NCBI GenBank assembly: GCA_903933385.1
Contig: CAIZJW010000178.1
Span: 1-32,366 of the forward strand
Source: an uncultured Silvanigrella sp.
Lineage (GTDB): Bacteria; Bdellovibrionota_B; Oligoflexia; Silvanigrellales; Silvanigrellaceae
Direction of reading: 5' to 3'
DNA length: 32,366 nt
In this document: positions 15,597 to 23,664 of the stretch, one piece after another
How the letters are laid out: each line of letters begins with the position of its first letter
Position numbering within the stretch: position 1 is the first letter of the stretch
Program-made: the position numbers and the translations under genes
The notes under the pieces: model-generated
Told to the model about the DNA's origin: nothing
Database searches by the model: none
Seen by the model: the letters and a program-made list of their open reading frames with translations, nothing else

Positions 15597-17429
15597 TCAC
15601 TGCACTGTTGTTTGATAGAGCGTTTCAATTTCACCCTTACGGGTTTCGTTGATCTTGATTCGATTCAAACTCCCGCTCGGCAGCTTTTCACCAAGTGATT
15701 CCTGAAAAGGTTTTTCAAGAACCAAAAACTTTTTGATAGTTGCATGACGTGGAAGAGTTTCATTGACAGTTCCAATGCGTTGCTGAACCATCTCGCGAAT
15801 TTTTTCGGGTGACGTGCGGAACTCCGCTTGAGCGTCTGGTGATAAAACGACCAACGCTGACAGATACGGCATCTTATCCCCAACAATACAAACATCCTGA
15901 ATTTCTTCCGATTCACGCAGAAGTTGCTCGAGTCGTAAAGGAGAAATTGTCACCCCACCCGTCGTCACGAACAAATGCCGCCGACGTCCAGTGATCTTAA
16001 ATCCGAACGGGGTCATCTGAGCTACATCACCTGTATCTTGCCAATGGCCAGAACCACTGAAAGCTGGATGGTTCAATCGGTATTCCAATGAAGAATTTTG
16101 CCCGAGTCGAAACGAAACGTGCGACACCGGATTTCCAATGAGATTCAAATGAGGTGCATCGTAAGTATTTGCAGACAGCAAGCCAGCAGCAGCAGTCACC
16201 CCATAGGTTTCAACCACAGGAACTCCCATTTGCCCCAAAACCTCCACGTGAGCTTCACGCGCGGAAGCAAGGCCATGAACAATAATCTGCAAGTCAGCAA
16301 GCGTGTGTCTTACGAATTCCTTTCCAATCGCGTTCCGACTTGCCCAAAGCAAAGAGCGAGAGGCGGCGTCGAAAACTGCCTCTGGTAATTTCAAAGCTCG
16401 CCCTGTTTTTAAATACCCACGCGCTTTATCGAGTCGCGAACCAACTGCCAATCGAGGACTGAATCCTGGTGCATTCAATTGCTCATTCACGTGGTTTGCA
16501 ATTTTCTCAAGTTCTGGTGGGCTCGCAAATACGACCGTGGGTCGGAGAATCCGGAGATGCGAATAAAACTCGCCTCCCAATTGCGGGAAACCAATCACGC
16601 CGTTCTTCAACAAAGCACATATTCTTGATAAATGAGAAAAAGGATTGGCAAGAGGCAAAACTTCAAGGGTTTTCCAAAACAAATCAGATGGCGTGTTGAG
16701 ATGCAAAAGCAAGTGATTCGCGGTCACAACAAGAGCATCTAACGACAACGATTCCGGTTTTTGAAAACCATCATGACCAAAGGAAATAAAATCAAATCGC
16801 CCAACGCGCCTTGGCATCTCACCTACAAATTCAGGCAGCGAATTTGTCTGTCGCTTGGCCTCTCGAAGCTCTGGCGCAGATTTATACCAACGAAACAAAC
16901 CCAAAAGCGCAGGTTCAGGCGATTTATCCCTCACGCTCCAATGCTGCGTGGAAAGATCGAAAACTGCAACCCCAATTTCCTTGAGCTGCTGCGCATAACC
17001 TTGAATATCAGTCGCAACCGCAACGCAACCAAAATATTCCAAACACCAGCGAATGTCGGCTTCAGAGGCATGCAGAGGCATGAACATAACATCGTAACCA
17101 GCAAGCACTGCAGCAAGCGAAGCAGCAAACGCTGTGTAGCTATTGCGATTCATAAAAAGAATCGCTGGCCCACGGCCTCCCTCCTTAGGTTCGACGGGAG
17201 TGAGTCCAGACAAAGCAACCTGCCAATTACGACATGCTCTGCCTAGATGCGACAGAAAATCACGTCCCGAAAACTGATTCCAAGTTCCCTCAGCATAAGC
17301 CCGAGCAATAACCTGCTCGGTGCGCACCGACTGGCGCAACAGCAGATTGAAGAACTGCTCATTCCCTTGGAAAATTTGAGTCAGGTCTGCATCACTGGGA
17401 AAGTGCTTGGCAACGGGATTTTTTTGCAT
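15597..17429 (-). CDS. Divergent AMP-binding (acyl-CoA synthetase-like) protein, possibly inactive
   Basis: Encodes 610 residues with the overall layout of the adenylate-forming (ANL) superfamily: an N-terminal LFMNRNSYTAF region, VETYGVTAAAG at residues 407-416, DTGD at 465-468, and ITGRRRHLFVTTGGVTISP at 479-497 leading into the C-terminal domain. Key motifs are eroded. The phosphate loop, normally TSGTTGxPKG, reads FISFGHDGFQKP (214-225). The catalytic Glu after YGxT is Ala413. The usual C-terminal lysine motif is replaced by LPSGSLNRIK (583-592). The DTGD and GR motifs are intact, so the fold is probably kept while adenylation may be lost. Start at 17429; upstream GAGAG is a weak ribosome site. 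It lies 21 bases after the phosphatase gene. Closest function by fold is long-chain acyl-CoA ligase, but I would not assert activity. Confidence 0.72.
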   Translation of the reverse strand: MQKNPVAKHFPSDADLTQIFQGNEQFFNLLLRQSVRTEQVIARAYAEGTWNQFSGRDFLSHLGRACRNWQVALSGLTPVEPKEGGRGPAILFMNRNSYTAFAASLAAVLAGYDVMFMPLHASEADIRWCLEYFGCVAVATDIQGYAQQLKEIGVAVFDLSTQHWSVRDKSPEPALLGLFRWYKSAPELREAKRQTNSLPEFVGEMPRRVGRFDFISFGHDGFQKPESLSLDALVVTANHLLLHLNTPSDLFWKTLEVLPLANPFSHLSRICALLKNGVIGFPQLGGEFYSHLRILRPTVVFASPPELEKIANHVNEQLNAPGFSPRLAVGSRLDKARGYLKTGRALKLPEAVFDAASRSLLWASRNAIGKEFVRHTLADLQIIVHGLASAREAHVEVLGQMGVPVVETYGVTAAAGLLSANTYDAPHLNLIGNPVSHVSFRLGQNSSLEYRLNHPAFSGSGHWQDTGDVAQMTPFGFKITGRRRHLFVTTGGVTISPLRLEQLLRESEEIQDVCIVGDKMPYLSALVVLSPDAQAEFRTSPEKIREMVQQRIGTVNETLPRHATIKKFLVLEKPFQESLGEKLPSGSLNRIKINETRKGEIETLYQTTVQ

Positions 17430-17450
17430 GGGTATTCTCTCAGGAGATTA

Positions 17451-18422
17451 TCAGACAGCCATTCTCGGCGACGGTCCCTTGAGAACTATTACATTCTTCG
17501 TAAGGTCAAAGTAACTGCGCTTCGCATCAACTTGAATAGCGTCATCCAGTTCAGGAAAGTAACCCGTCAACTGCCGACCGTAGGTACAACCAGTGTCGAG
17601 CCCAACACAGATAGGACGGCCCGAAGATAGAGTTTTACGGAACAAACCCTGCTTAGCATCATGACCAAAAACAATCAGATCTGGTCCTGTGTGCAATTCG
17701 TGCCAGCGAAACTTATCAGCAACCTCAGGGCGAACACGCGGAGTGACATGTGGCGGAGGCATTTCGGGCGCGGAACCCTTGGGCAGCGGACGACCGAGTT
17801 GCTGCTTTTGCTCAGCCTCTGCCAACATTTCTGCTCGATACCCAGAGGGCACGAGAAGAAGCTTACCACGCGTGTTTGGGTCGTCCCAGCGCACATAGCG
17901 CGCCGTAAGAAGCATACGCTCAGGTGTTGCCATGACACCCGCCACAGGATCAATTCCAGCATGCACCACAATCATCGGGTACTCCTGCTCCCAACCCTTG
18001 CGCTCTCGCGCCGGTTTCACAGAAGTTTTCAGTGCATGAGGAAGCCCATTTACAAAATCAAATAAAGCTCGTTTATGGTGACGGACAAGATGAAGAGTTT
18101 GCTGAGTGTGTTCTGGCAATGATTGCAATCCGCGCCGTTGAGCTTGAACCATCGCAGCCCAAAGCGCCCAATCATGGTTGCCTTTTATACAAATAGCATC
18201 GAATTCGTGAATTAAATCAAAGACGCCTACAGGATCAGGGCCTTTAGTGAAAAGATCGCCCACGAGAACCAATTGGAATTGGCTCACCCTTTGACGAGCC
18301 TTCAAAACCAATTCTCTCAGCTCGCGTGCACAGCCATGAACATCCCCCACAATGAACAACGGGAGGCGGTCTGCCGAAGTGGGCAGTTCCTTTATGACTA
18401 TGTTTCGAGCTGTATCTTGCAC
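17451..18422 (-). CDS. Calcineurin-like metallophosphatase (PPP/ApaH-like)
   Basis: Encodes 323 residues with the full set of metallophosphoesterase motifs: GDVHG at 26-30, GDLFTKGPD at 55-63, GNHDW at 81-85, then VVHAGIDP and VFGHDA, and GLDTGCTYGRQLTG near the C-terminus. This arrangement matches the PPP family that includes bis(5'-nucleosyl)-tetraphosphatases (ApaH, PrpE) and bacterial serine/threonine phosphatases; which substrate it uses cannot be read from the sequence. I chose the GTG at 18422 (AGG 6 bases upstream). A TTG at 18443 would add 7 residues but has no ribosome site. There is no signal peptide, so it is cytoplasmic. It precedes the AMP-binding-like gene by 21 bases and is probably cotranscribed with it. 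Confidence 0.9.
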   Translation of the reverse strand: MQDTARNIVIKELPTSADRLPLFIVGDVHGCARELRELVLKARQRVSQFQLVLVGDLFTKGPDPVGVFDLIHEFDAICIKGNHDWALWAAMVQAQRRGLQSLPEHTQQTLHLVRHHKRALFDFVNGLPHALKTSVKPARERKGWEQEYPMIVVHAGIDPVAGVMATPERMLLTARYVRWDDPNTRGKLLLVPSGYRAEMLAEAEQKQQLGRPLPKGSAPEMPPPHVTPRVRPEVADKFRWHELHTGPDLIVFGHDAKQGLFRKTLSSGRPICVGLDTGCTYGRQLTGYFPELDDAIQVDAKRSYFDLTKNVIVLKGPSPRMAV

Positions 18423-18497
18423 GGCACACCTGCTCCAACCCAATCAGTGGGTCTGATTCATGGTAACAGGTGAAAACAGCATCGGCAACGCACAGAA

Positions 18498-18538
18498 AGT
18501 GCAAGTGTCAGAACGAATGCGCCAACAACACTTGCACT
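18498..18538. repeat. 11 bp perfect inverted repeat between NlpC-like and phosphatase genes
   Basis: AGTGCAAGTGT (18498-18508) and ACACTTGCACT (18528-18538) are exact reverse complements separated by 19 bases. The repeat lies in the 145-base gap between the NlpC-like stop and the phosphatase start. On the minus strand the stem is followed only by TTTCTG, a weak U-tract. It may be a poor terminator for the NlpC-like gene or a dimer-binding operator for the phosphatase gene. Confidence 0.6.
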
Positions 18539-18567
18539 CAACAATCGTGTTCAAAAGCAACGACAGA

Positions 18568-19344
18568 TTACTCAACAACTCGTCTTGGCTCGGCTGATGG
18601 CATCCGAGTCAGCGGCTCGCTTTGCTGCTCGAGATTCTGCTCAGGGTTCTGCTCAGTCGTTGGAACTTTGCTTGATGGTATCGCCTCTGCCTCTTTACGG
18701 GATTCTTCCTCAAGCTGAACTGCAAGTTGTTTCCAATCTTTTTCAAACGCGCGGTGTCGTCTACAGGCATAAACCTGCCTGGCGAGTAGATTTCGACGGC
18801 GGCTCAATTCACCACGATAGTAAGGTCTTCCGTCGACGTAATCGGAAGAAACATCCATGATAATGTTACTTCCCGAATGAAATTTCCCCTGGGGATCTTT
18901 CACATCAGCCATCACAATCCAGTGGTCTGGTTGACGACCGGGATAAGCCAACAAAACAACATCTCCAGCTTTCAAACCGCCCGTGCAACTTGTGAAATTC
19001 AACCTATCGTAATCAAATTGATACAGAAGCACGCCATATCCGGCGCCCCGGTGGGCTTGTCCGATAAAGCCACTGCAGTCTGTGACCGTTCGCTGGTAAC
19101 TTCCCAAACTATATCTACGCACGCTTTCGCCAAAGGAATGTGCAGAGTGTAGAAATCTCGAGACCCGCTCCGGAATCACTTTTCCCGTCTCAGACTTTGA
19201 ATACAAGATTCTCTCTTTGTTTTGAAAAAATGGCAGACCCTGTGTTTCACCCTGTGGCACTTGTGCACCACATGAGACAATGACGCTGCTCAGAAGAACA
19301 CCGGCCAACTCGAAAGTTCGGCGCAACAGACGGCTTGTCATCAT
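18568..19344 (-). CDS. NlpC/P60-like lipoprotein
   Basis: Encodes 258 residues starting MMTSRLLRRT. The leader is hydrophobic (AGVLLSSVIV) and ends at Cys25 (IVSC), a good lipobox. The core resembles an NlpC/P60 cysteine peptidase or amidase domain: Cys90 in TDCSGFIGQA is the expected nucleophile, GLKAGDVVLLAY precedes the histidine strand, and His141 (PDHWIVMADV) is the likely catalytic base. If active it would cut peptidoglycan peptides or a related amide bond in the periplasm. The C-terminal 70 residues are charged, Glu/Gln-rich and probably disordered or coiled. ATG 19344 was preferred over 19359 because GGAGG lies 6 bases before it; the ribosome site forms part of the palindrome GGAGGCCTCC. 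Cys and His are seen; the third polar catalytic residue is not identifiable. Confidence 0.82.
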   Translation of the reverse strand: MMTSRLLRRTFELAGVLLSSVIVSCGAQVPQGETQGLPFFQNKERILYSKSETGKVIPERVSRFLHSAHSFGESVRRYSLGSYQRTVTDCSGFIGQAHRGAGYGVLLYQFDYDRLNFTSCTGGLKAGDVVLLAYPGRQPDHWIVMADVKDPQGKFHSGSNIIMDVSSDYVDGRPYYRGELSRRRNLLARQVYACRRHRAFEKDWKQLAVQLEEESRKEAEAIPSSKVPTTEQNPEQNLEQQSEPLTRMPSAEPRRVVE

Positions 19345-19441
19345 TGGAGGCCTCCACACACACTGATTGAATTCTGCAAGTGCGCAGTACCCAGCAGAAC
19401 ATGTGCCAATAATAAAAAAGCTCTTATTTCCAATATTTAAT

Positions 19442-19493
19442 AAAAAAAAGCAGCCTTGATGGCCGCTTTTTGGGTGTCCAAGGGTTAGACACC
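19442..19493 (-). terminator. Terminator region after the acyl-CoA dehydrogenase operon
   Basis: Two hairpins lie in tandem. Nearest the dehydrogenase stop, GGTGTC (19473-19478) pairs with GACACC (19488-19493). Beyond it AAAAAGC (19445-19451) pairs with GCTTTTT (19465-19471), with an inner GCC/GGC pairing around a 5-base loop and one mismatch. On the minus strand the second stem ends in eight T (19449-19442), a good rho-independent terminator for the five-gene operon. Confidence 0.8.
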
Positions 19494-19524
19494 TGATATT
19501 TTTTGGTGAGCTATCTCGAAAAAT

Positions 19525-20667
19525 TTATCGTGTTTTCCTAACAAATTCCTTAATGATGACGCTTCGTAAAATTTCACTCGTACCGCCACCAATTTCAAGA
19601 AGCTTAGCGTCGCGCATTAAACGCTCCACTGGAAATTCGCGAATGTATCCATAGCCGCCCAGAACTTGAATCGCGTCGAGAGCTACTTTCGTTGCCATCT
19701 CCGATGCAAATACCTTCGCCGCCGCTGCTTCTTGGTTTGCTCGCCGACCTTCATCGACAACGTGCGCCGCTTCATAAACAAGCGCTCTTGCAGCGCGATA
19801 ACCAATGTACATATTAGAGATTTTTTCGCTGATCGCTTGGAAATTCACGATCGATTCACCAAACTGATTGCGTTCTTGTGCATATTTGAGTGAGTGATCA
19901 AGGCATGCACGAGCAATACCCAAACTCATGGCAGCCAAGCCAACGCGCTCAATGTCAAGGTTTTTCATCATATGCTTAACCGTGGATCCCTCTTCACCCA
20001 CACGATTTTGAACTGGAATTCGGCAATTGCGGAAAACAAGCTCTCCGGTTGGGCTTGAGCGCATTCCCATTTTTGAGAGCTTTTTGCTCACGCTAAAGCC
20101 CGGAAAACCACTTTCGACAATGAAGGTCGTGAGGTCTTGACGCCCTTCACCTGTGCGGGCGTACACGAGGAAAACATCGCCAATGGGACCATTTGTGATG
20201 AACATTTTTGTTCCGTTGAGAACATAATAATCACCCTCACGCACAGCGCGAGTCGCCATTCCTACAGCATCAGAACCAGCTCCTGGCTCGGTCATCGCCA
20301 TTCCAGAAACAAGCTCACCTGTGACACATCGAGGAAGATATCGATCACATTGTTCCTTGGAGCCATTTTGGGCGAGGTTGTGAACAAACAGAAGGCTATG
20401 AGCCAAGTATGACAAGCACGTTCCAGGCTCTGCATAACTGAGCTCTTCCATCACGGAGACCATCGCTTTGGCGCCAAGATTCGCTCCGCCAAACTCCTCG
20501 GGAATGGTGATTCCCAAAATTCCGAGGTCGCCGAGCTTTTTAAAAATACCCGGTGCAAGTCGCTCTTCGCGATCGAGCTCATCAGCATGGGGAGCAAGCT
20601 CCTTGGCAGCAAAGGCTCTCACGGTTTCTGTCAATTCTTTCATCTCAGCCGAAAAATAGTGCTTCAT
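19525..20667 (-). CDS. Acyl-CoA dehydrogenase, isovaleryl-CoA type
   Basis: Encodes 380 residues, a full-length flavin acyl-CoA dehydrogenase that oxidises an acyl-CoA to its 2,3-enoyl form and passes electrons to electron-transfer flavoprotein. Conserved blocks are AMTEPGAGSDA (124-134), FITNG (156-160), KMGMRSSPTGEL (199-210) and ERNQFGESI (265-273). The catalytic base is informative: LDIER places Glu240 where isovaleryl-CoA dehydrogenase has its glutamate, and the position used by straight-chain enzymes reads IGGGTSE with Gly in place of Glu. This supports a branched substrate such as isovaleryl-CoA. GGGAGA lies 6 bases before the ATG. It is the last gene of the operon, 28 bases after the carboxylase alpha gene, with a terminator behind. 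LiuA/AtuD-like names are possible, but the substrate is not proven. Confidence 0.93.
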   Translation of the reverse strand: MKHYFSAEMKELTETVRAFAAKELAPHADELDREERLAPGIFKKLGDLGILGITIPEEFGGANLGAKAMVSVMEELSYAEPGTCLSYLAHSLLFVHNLAQNGSKEQCDRYLPRCVTGELVSGMAMTEPGAGSDAVGMATRAVREGDYYVLNGTKMFITNGPIGDVFLVYARTGEGRQDLTTFIVESGFPGFSVSKKLSKMGMRSSPTGELVFRNCRIPVQNRVGEEGSTVKHMMKNLDIERVGLAAMSLGIARACLDHSLKYAQERNQFGESIVNFQAISEKISNMYIGYRAARALVYEAAHVVDEGRRANQEAAAAKVFASEMATKVALDAIQVLGGYGYIREFPVERLMRDAKLLEIGGGTSEILRSVIIKEFVRKTR

Positions 20668-20678
20668 GGTCTTCTCCC

Positions 20679-20695
20679 GTGACTTTCAAGGTCAC
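20679..20695 (-). other. Short hairpin before the acyl-CoA dehydrogenase gene
   Basis: GTGAC (20679-20683) and GTCAC (20691-20695) pair, with one further wobble-containing extension, in the 28-base gap between the carboxylase alpha stop and the dehydrogenase start. It could protect or separate the mRNA segments. There is no U-tract, so a terminator is unlikely. Confidence 0.3.
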
Positions 20696-22786
20696 TTAAT
20701 TTTCATCTCTGATTTCTGCCAAAACATCCGGACCTGCAAGTGTGAGTCCTGGTTTCACCCGAACACCCGTCACAATCCCAGCGCGAGGGGCCCTCAGTTC
20801 AAGCTGCATCTTCATCGACTCCAGAACAAACAGCAGATCTCCCTCATTGACCCTATCGCCATCTGCAACGCGAACCTCAAGAACCTTGCCAGCCATAGGT
20901 GCTTTGAGGAACGCCTCGGCCTCTCGGCCCTGTCCGGACACTTCAAGAAGAGCCCTTGAATCATCAGGCCAATCTAGAACAAGAGTCTCACCAAAGAGAG
21001 TGATTTGAATGTGTTGCCCTCTCGGGCGCGAAAGGAAACAGGTCACTTCACAAGGCGTACCAGCTCCTGAACGAGCCCGGAAAACCTTTGACTGCAAAGC
21101 AAATGTGCTTCGGCCTAAAGAATCATTCGTGAGTCCCGCCAAAACCTCGGTGAGTCCCCTGCCCGCAATTGTATATTCGTGAGGCATCGAACCTGGCTGA
21201 ACGTCAAGCCCACCATTTTCCGCAAACGAGCCAACATTCAATCCAGAAACAGACAGCGGAACATCAAACGGAATAAGTGCAGCAAAGCGGTCACCCACTG
21301 CTTTTGAAGGCGAGGGAACGGGTGCAAAGTGAGACCACCTGGCCCTTCGCAACAGTATGGCATCAGCTAATGCGCGACGAACATCGAGTCGCTGGAAAAA
21401 CTCTAAGAGAGCATCCGGAATCAAAGATTGGTTCAGCTCATCGACATGGGAGCCAATCCAGGCAGTCGAAACCCGACCCTCGATATAGTCGGGGTGCTGC
21501 GCAACAGCAGTCAGAAAAGGAAGATTTGTAGTGCAACCATGCACGACGGTGCTCTCCAAAGCACGAGCGAGCAAGTCGCATGCAGCTGCACGACTCGAAG
21601 CATGAGCAATGACTTTCGCTATCATCGAATCGAAGCGATCGTTGACTCGCCCTCCCTCGACAACACCAGAATCTACTCGCACGCCGTCAAGATCCGATTC
21701 GCGATAAACGACAAGAGGCCCTGGAGTGGGTAAAAATCCGGAACGAGGATCTTCGGCAAGCAGTCGTGCCTCGATGGCGACACCCTGGGGAATGGGAACC
21801 TGAAATACATCGGGTGAGGGAAATGCCATAGGCCAATTTCCCAAAGCTAACTCAAATTGAGCCCGCACAAGGTCAACACCATAAACCAATTCAGTGACAG
21901 GATGTTCAACCTGCAAACGCGTGTTCATTTCGAGAAAGAAAAAATCGCCGCTGTCGGTGAGCAGAAACTCAACGGTTCCCGCTCCTCGATATTTAGTTTC
22001 GCGCACAAGCGACATCGCAGCACGGCCCATCTTTTCACGCAGAGCAGCATCAACAACTGGGCTTGGAGCTTCTTCGAGTACTTTCTGATGACGTCGCTGG
22101 AGCGAGCATTCACGCTCCCCCCAAAACACGCCACCACCCTGGCCATCCCCAAAGACCTGAATTTCCACATGCCTTGGAGCCACGAGATATCGTTCTACAA
22201 AAACAGTTGGATCATTGAAGCTCGCCTCAGCTTCCTGCGACGCACGAGTGATGGCATCTGGCAGATCTTTTATATTTTCAACAATCCTCATGCCGCGGCC
22301 GCCCCCACCGCCACTTGCCTTCACTAAGAAAGGAGCGATGATGCCACGGTCGCCGAGCACAGAGGCCCATTTATCCACCGAAAGATCTCTCAGTTCATGG
22401 CTCAAGAGCGCTTCGAGTGTCGGAACAGCGCAACGGCGAGCGAAACTTTTAGCAGACTCTTTTCCGCCCATCGCTCGCATGTTTAGGGATGTCGGGCCAA
22501 CAAAAGCAATATTTGCGTCTTCTACTAACTGCGCGAAGTCAGCATTTTCCGAAAGAAACCCATAGCCAGGATGCACAAGATCTGCACGCCATTGCCGCGC
22601 AGAATGAACAATAGCTGACGCATTGAGAAAACTATCAACTTCAAGAACTTCATCAGCTTCGAATCGCACAGGCGCGTCGCTATCTTCTGGAGTCGAAATA
22701 ACTGCAACTTTCCAACCGAATTCACGCCCAGCACGCATTATGCGCCGCGCAATCTCTCCTCGGTTGGCAACAACAAGACGTTTCAT
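20696..22786 (-). CDS. Acyl-CoA carboxylase alpha subunit (biotin carboxylase plus biotin carrier), methylcrotonyl-CoA carboxylase-like
   Basis: Encodes 696 residues. The biotin carboxylase part begins at the extreme N-terminus (RLVVANRGEIARRI), with HPGYGFLSENADFA, the ATP-grasp glycine loop KASGGGGGRGM, ECSLQRRHQKVLEEAPS, EMNTRLQVEHPVTE and DSMIAKVI, all intact. The C-terminal carrier domain carries the biotinylation site ESMKM with Lys659. A central domain between about 460 and 610 bridges the two and is the least conserved, as in MCC and PCC alpha subunits. It carboxylates biotin using ATP and bicarbonate, then hands the group to the beta subunit encoded at 25590. The start codon overlaps the hydratase stop (ATGA, 22783-22786). 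Size, architecture and neighbours favour methylcrotonyl-CoA carboxylase (LiuD-like); geranyl-CoA carboxylase (AtuF) is an alternative. Confidence 0.94.
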   Translation of the reverse strand: MKRLVVANRGEIARRIMRAGREFGWKVAVISTPEDSDAPVRFEADEVLEVDSFLNASAIVHSARQWRADLVHPGYGFLSENADFAQLVEDANIAFVGPTSLNMRAMGGKESAKSFARRCAVPTLEALLSHELRDLSVDKWASVLGDRGIIAPFLVKASGGGGGRGMRIVENIKDLPDAITRASQEAEASFNDPTVFVERYLVAPRHVEIQVFGDGQGGGVFWGERECSLQRRHQKVLEEAPSPVVDAALREKMGRAAMSLVRETKYRGAGTVEFLLTDSGDFFFLEMNTRLQVEHPVTELVYGVDLVRAQFELALGNWPMAFPSPDVFQVPIPQGVAIEARLLAEDPRSGFLPTPGPLVVYRESDLDGVRVDSGVVEGGRVNDRFDSMIAKVIAHASSRAAACDLLARALESTVVHGCTTNLPFLTAVAQHPDYIEGRVSTAWIGSHVDELNQSLIPDALLEFFQRLDVRRALADAILLRRARWSHFAPVPSPSKAVGDRFAALIPFDVPLSVSGLNVGSFAENGGLDVQPGSMPHEYTIAGRGLTEVLAGLTNDSLGRSTFALQSKVFRARSGAGTPCEVTCFLSRPRGQHIQITLFGETLVLDWPDDSRALLEVSGQGREAEAFLKAPMAGKVLEVRVADGDRVNEGDLLFVLESMKMQLELRAPRAGIVTGVRVKPGLTLAGPDVLAEIRDEN

Positions 22787-23664
22787 TTTTCAACTCCGAA
22801 CTCTGAGCTATCAAGCGTCACTGTCCAGTTTGGCTGTTTTTTCTCGAAGAACTTTCCAAGCCCATGCTGCCCCTCTTCAGAGCAGCGAGCGACTGCAATA
22901 GCTTGCGCTGTGAATTCGAAAATTCCTGGATCGGGAAGCGGATGGAGGCGGCGCAGCAATTCTTTTGTTCTCCGCACAGCGTTTGGCGCAGCTGCCAGAT
23001 GTTCGTTGATGATTCCTAGAAGTGCCTCTGTGAAGGCACCTTCGTCTGTGGAGGAGTCAACAACTTGATTCACAAGTCCCATTTCAAAAGCGCTGCGAGC
23101 GGTCATGCGCATACCTGAGAGCATTGGAGAGGCTGCACGACCGCAGCCAATTTTACGAACAATGTATGGACTAATGACGCCAGGAACAATACCCAAGCGA
23201 ACTTCGCTGGTGGCAAAGACTGCTTTTGAGTCAGCCAAAACAACATCAGAGCAACACACAAGTCCAAAACCTCCGCCAACAGCAGCACCGCGAACTGCGG
23301 AGATCACTGTCGTTGGGAAGCTTGCAAGGCGAAAAAACAACGTTCCCAAAACCCTTGCATCACTCAAGCTCTGAGCCTCATTGCCGCGAGCTTGTTCCTG
23401 CATGTAGGCCAAATCTGCACCCGCACAAAAAGTAGAACCCTCCCCTTCCAGAAGAAGTATTCTCATTTTTTCTGCTTCACGAGTCGCCGCAAGTTCAGCC
23501 AAAACATCATTGAGTTCGCCAATCATTTCTGCGTTAAATGCATTGCGAACTTCGGGTCGGTTGAGAATCACTCGCACTACACCACACCCAGCATGTTTCA
23601 CTCTCAACGTTAGGCCGCTGTAATCAGACGTGAGATCAATTTTGCGGGTTTTACTCATGGTCAT
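22783..23664 (-). CDS. Enoyl-CoA hydratase/isomerase family, methylglutaconyl-CoA hydratase-like
   Basis: Encodes 293 residues of the crotonase family: ILNRPEVRNAFNAEM near the N-terminus, the oxyanion-forming STFCAGADLAYM and RGAAVGGGFGLVCCSD, and SEVRLGIVPGVISPYIVRKIG, the last resembling methylglutaconyl-CoA hydratases (LiuC type). In leucine breakdown this enzyme would hydrate 3-methylglutaconyl-CoA to HMG-CoA. The ATG at 23664 is chosen because it overlaps the AtuA stop as ATGA, the same coupling seen at the other end of this gene, and AAGG precedes it. ATG 23658 is equally possible and an in-frame ATG at 23703 would overlap AtuA by 43 bases. Catalytic glutamates were not individually assigned. 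Confidence 0.9.
   Translation of the reverse strand: MTMSKTRKIDLTSDYSGLTLRVKHAGCGVVRVILNRPEVRNAFNAEMIGELNDVLAELAATREAEKMRILLLEGEGSTFCAGADLAYMQEQARGNEAQSLSDARVLGTLFFRLASFPTTVISAVRGAAVGGGFGLVCCSDVVLADSKAVFATSEVRLGIVPGVISPYIVRKIGCGRAASPMLSGMRMTARSAFEMGLVNQVVDSSTDEGAFTEALLGIINEHLAAAPNAVRRTKELLRRLHPLPDPGIFEFTAQAIAVARCSEEGQHGLGKFFEKKQPNWTVTLDSSEFGVEK

Noticed and set aside
19465-19505. Plus-strand terminator formed by GGTGTC/GACACC followed by a T-run
   Set aside because: No plus-strand gene precedes it; the structure is better explained as part of the minus-strand terminator region.
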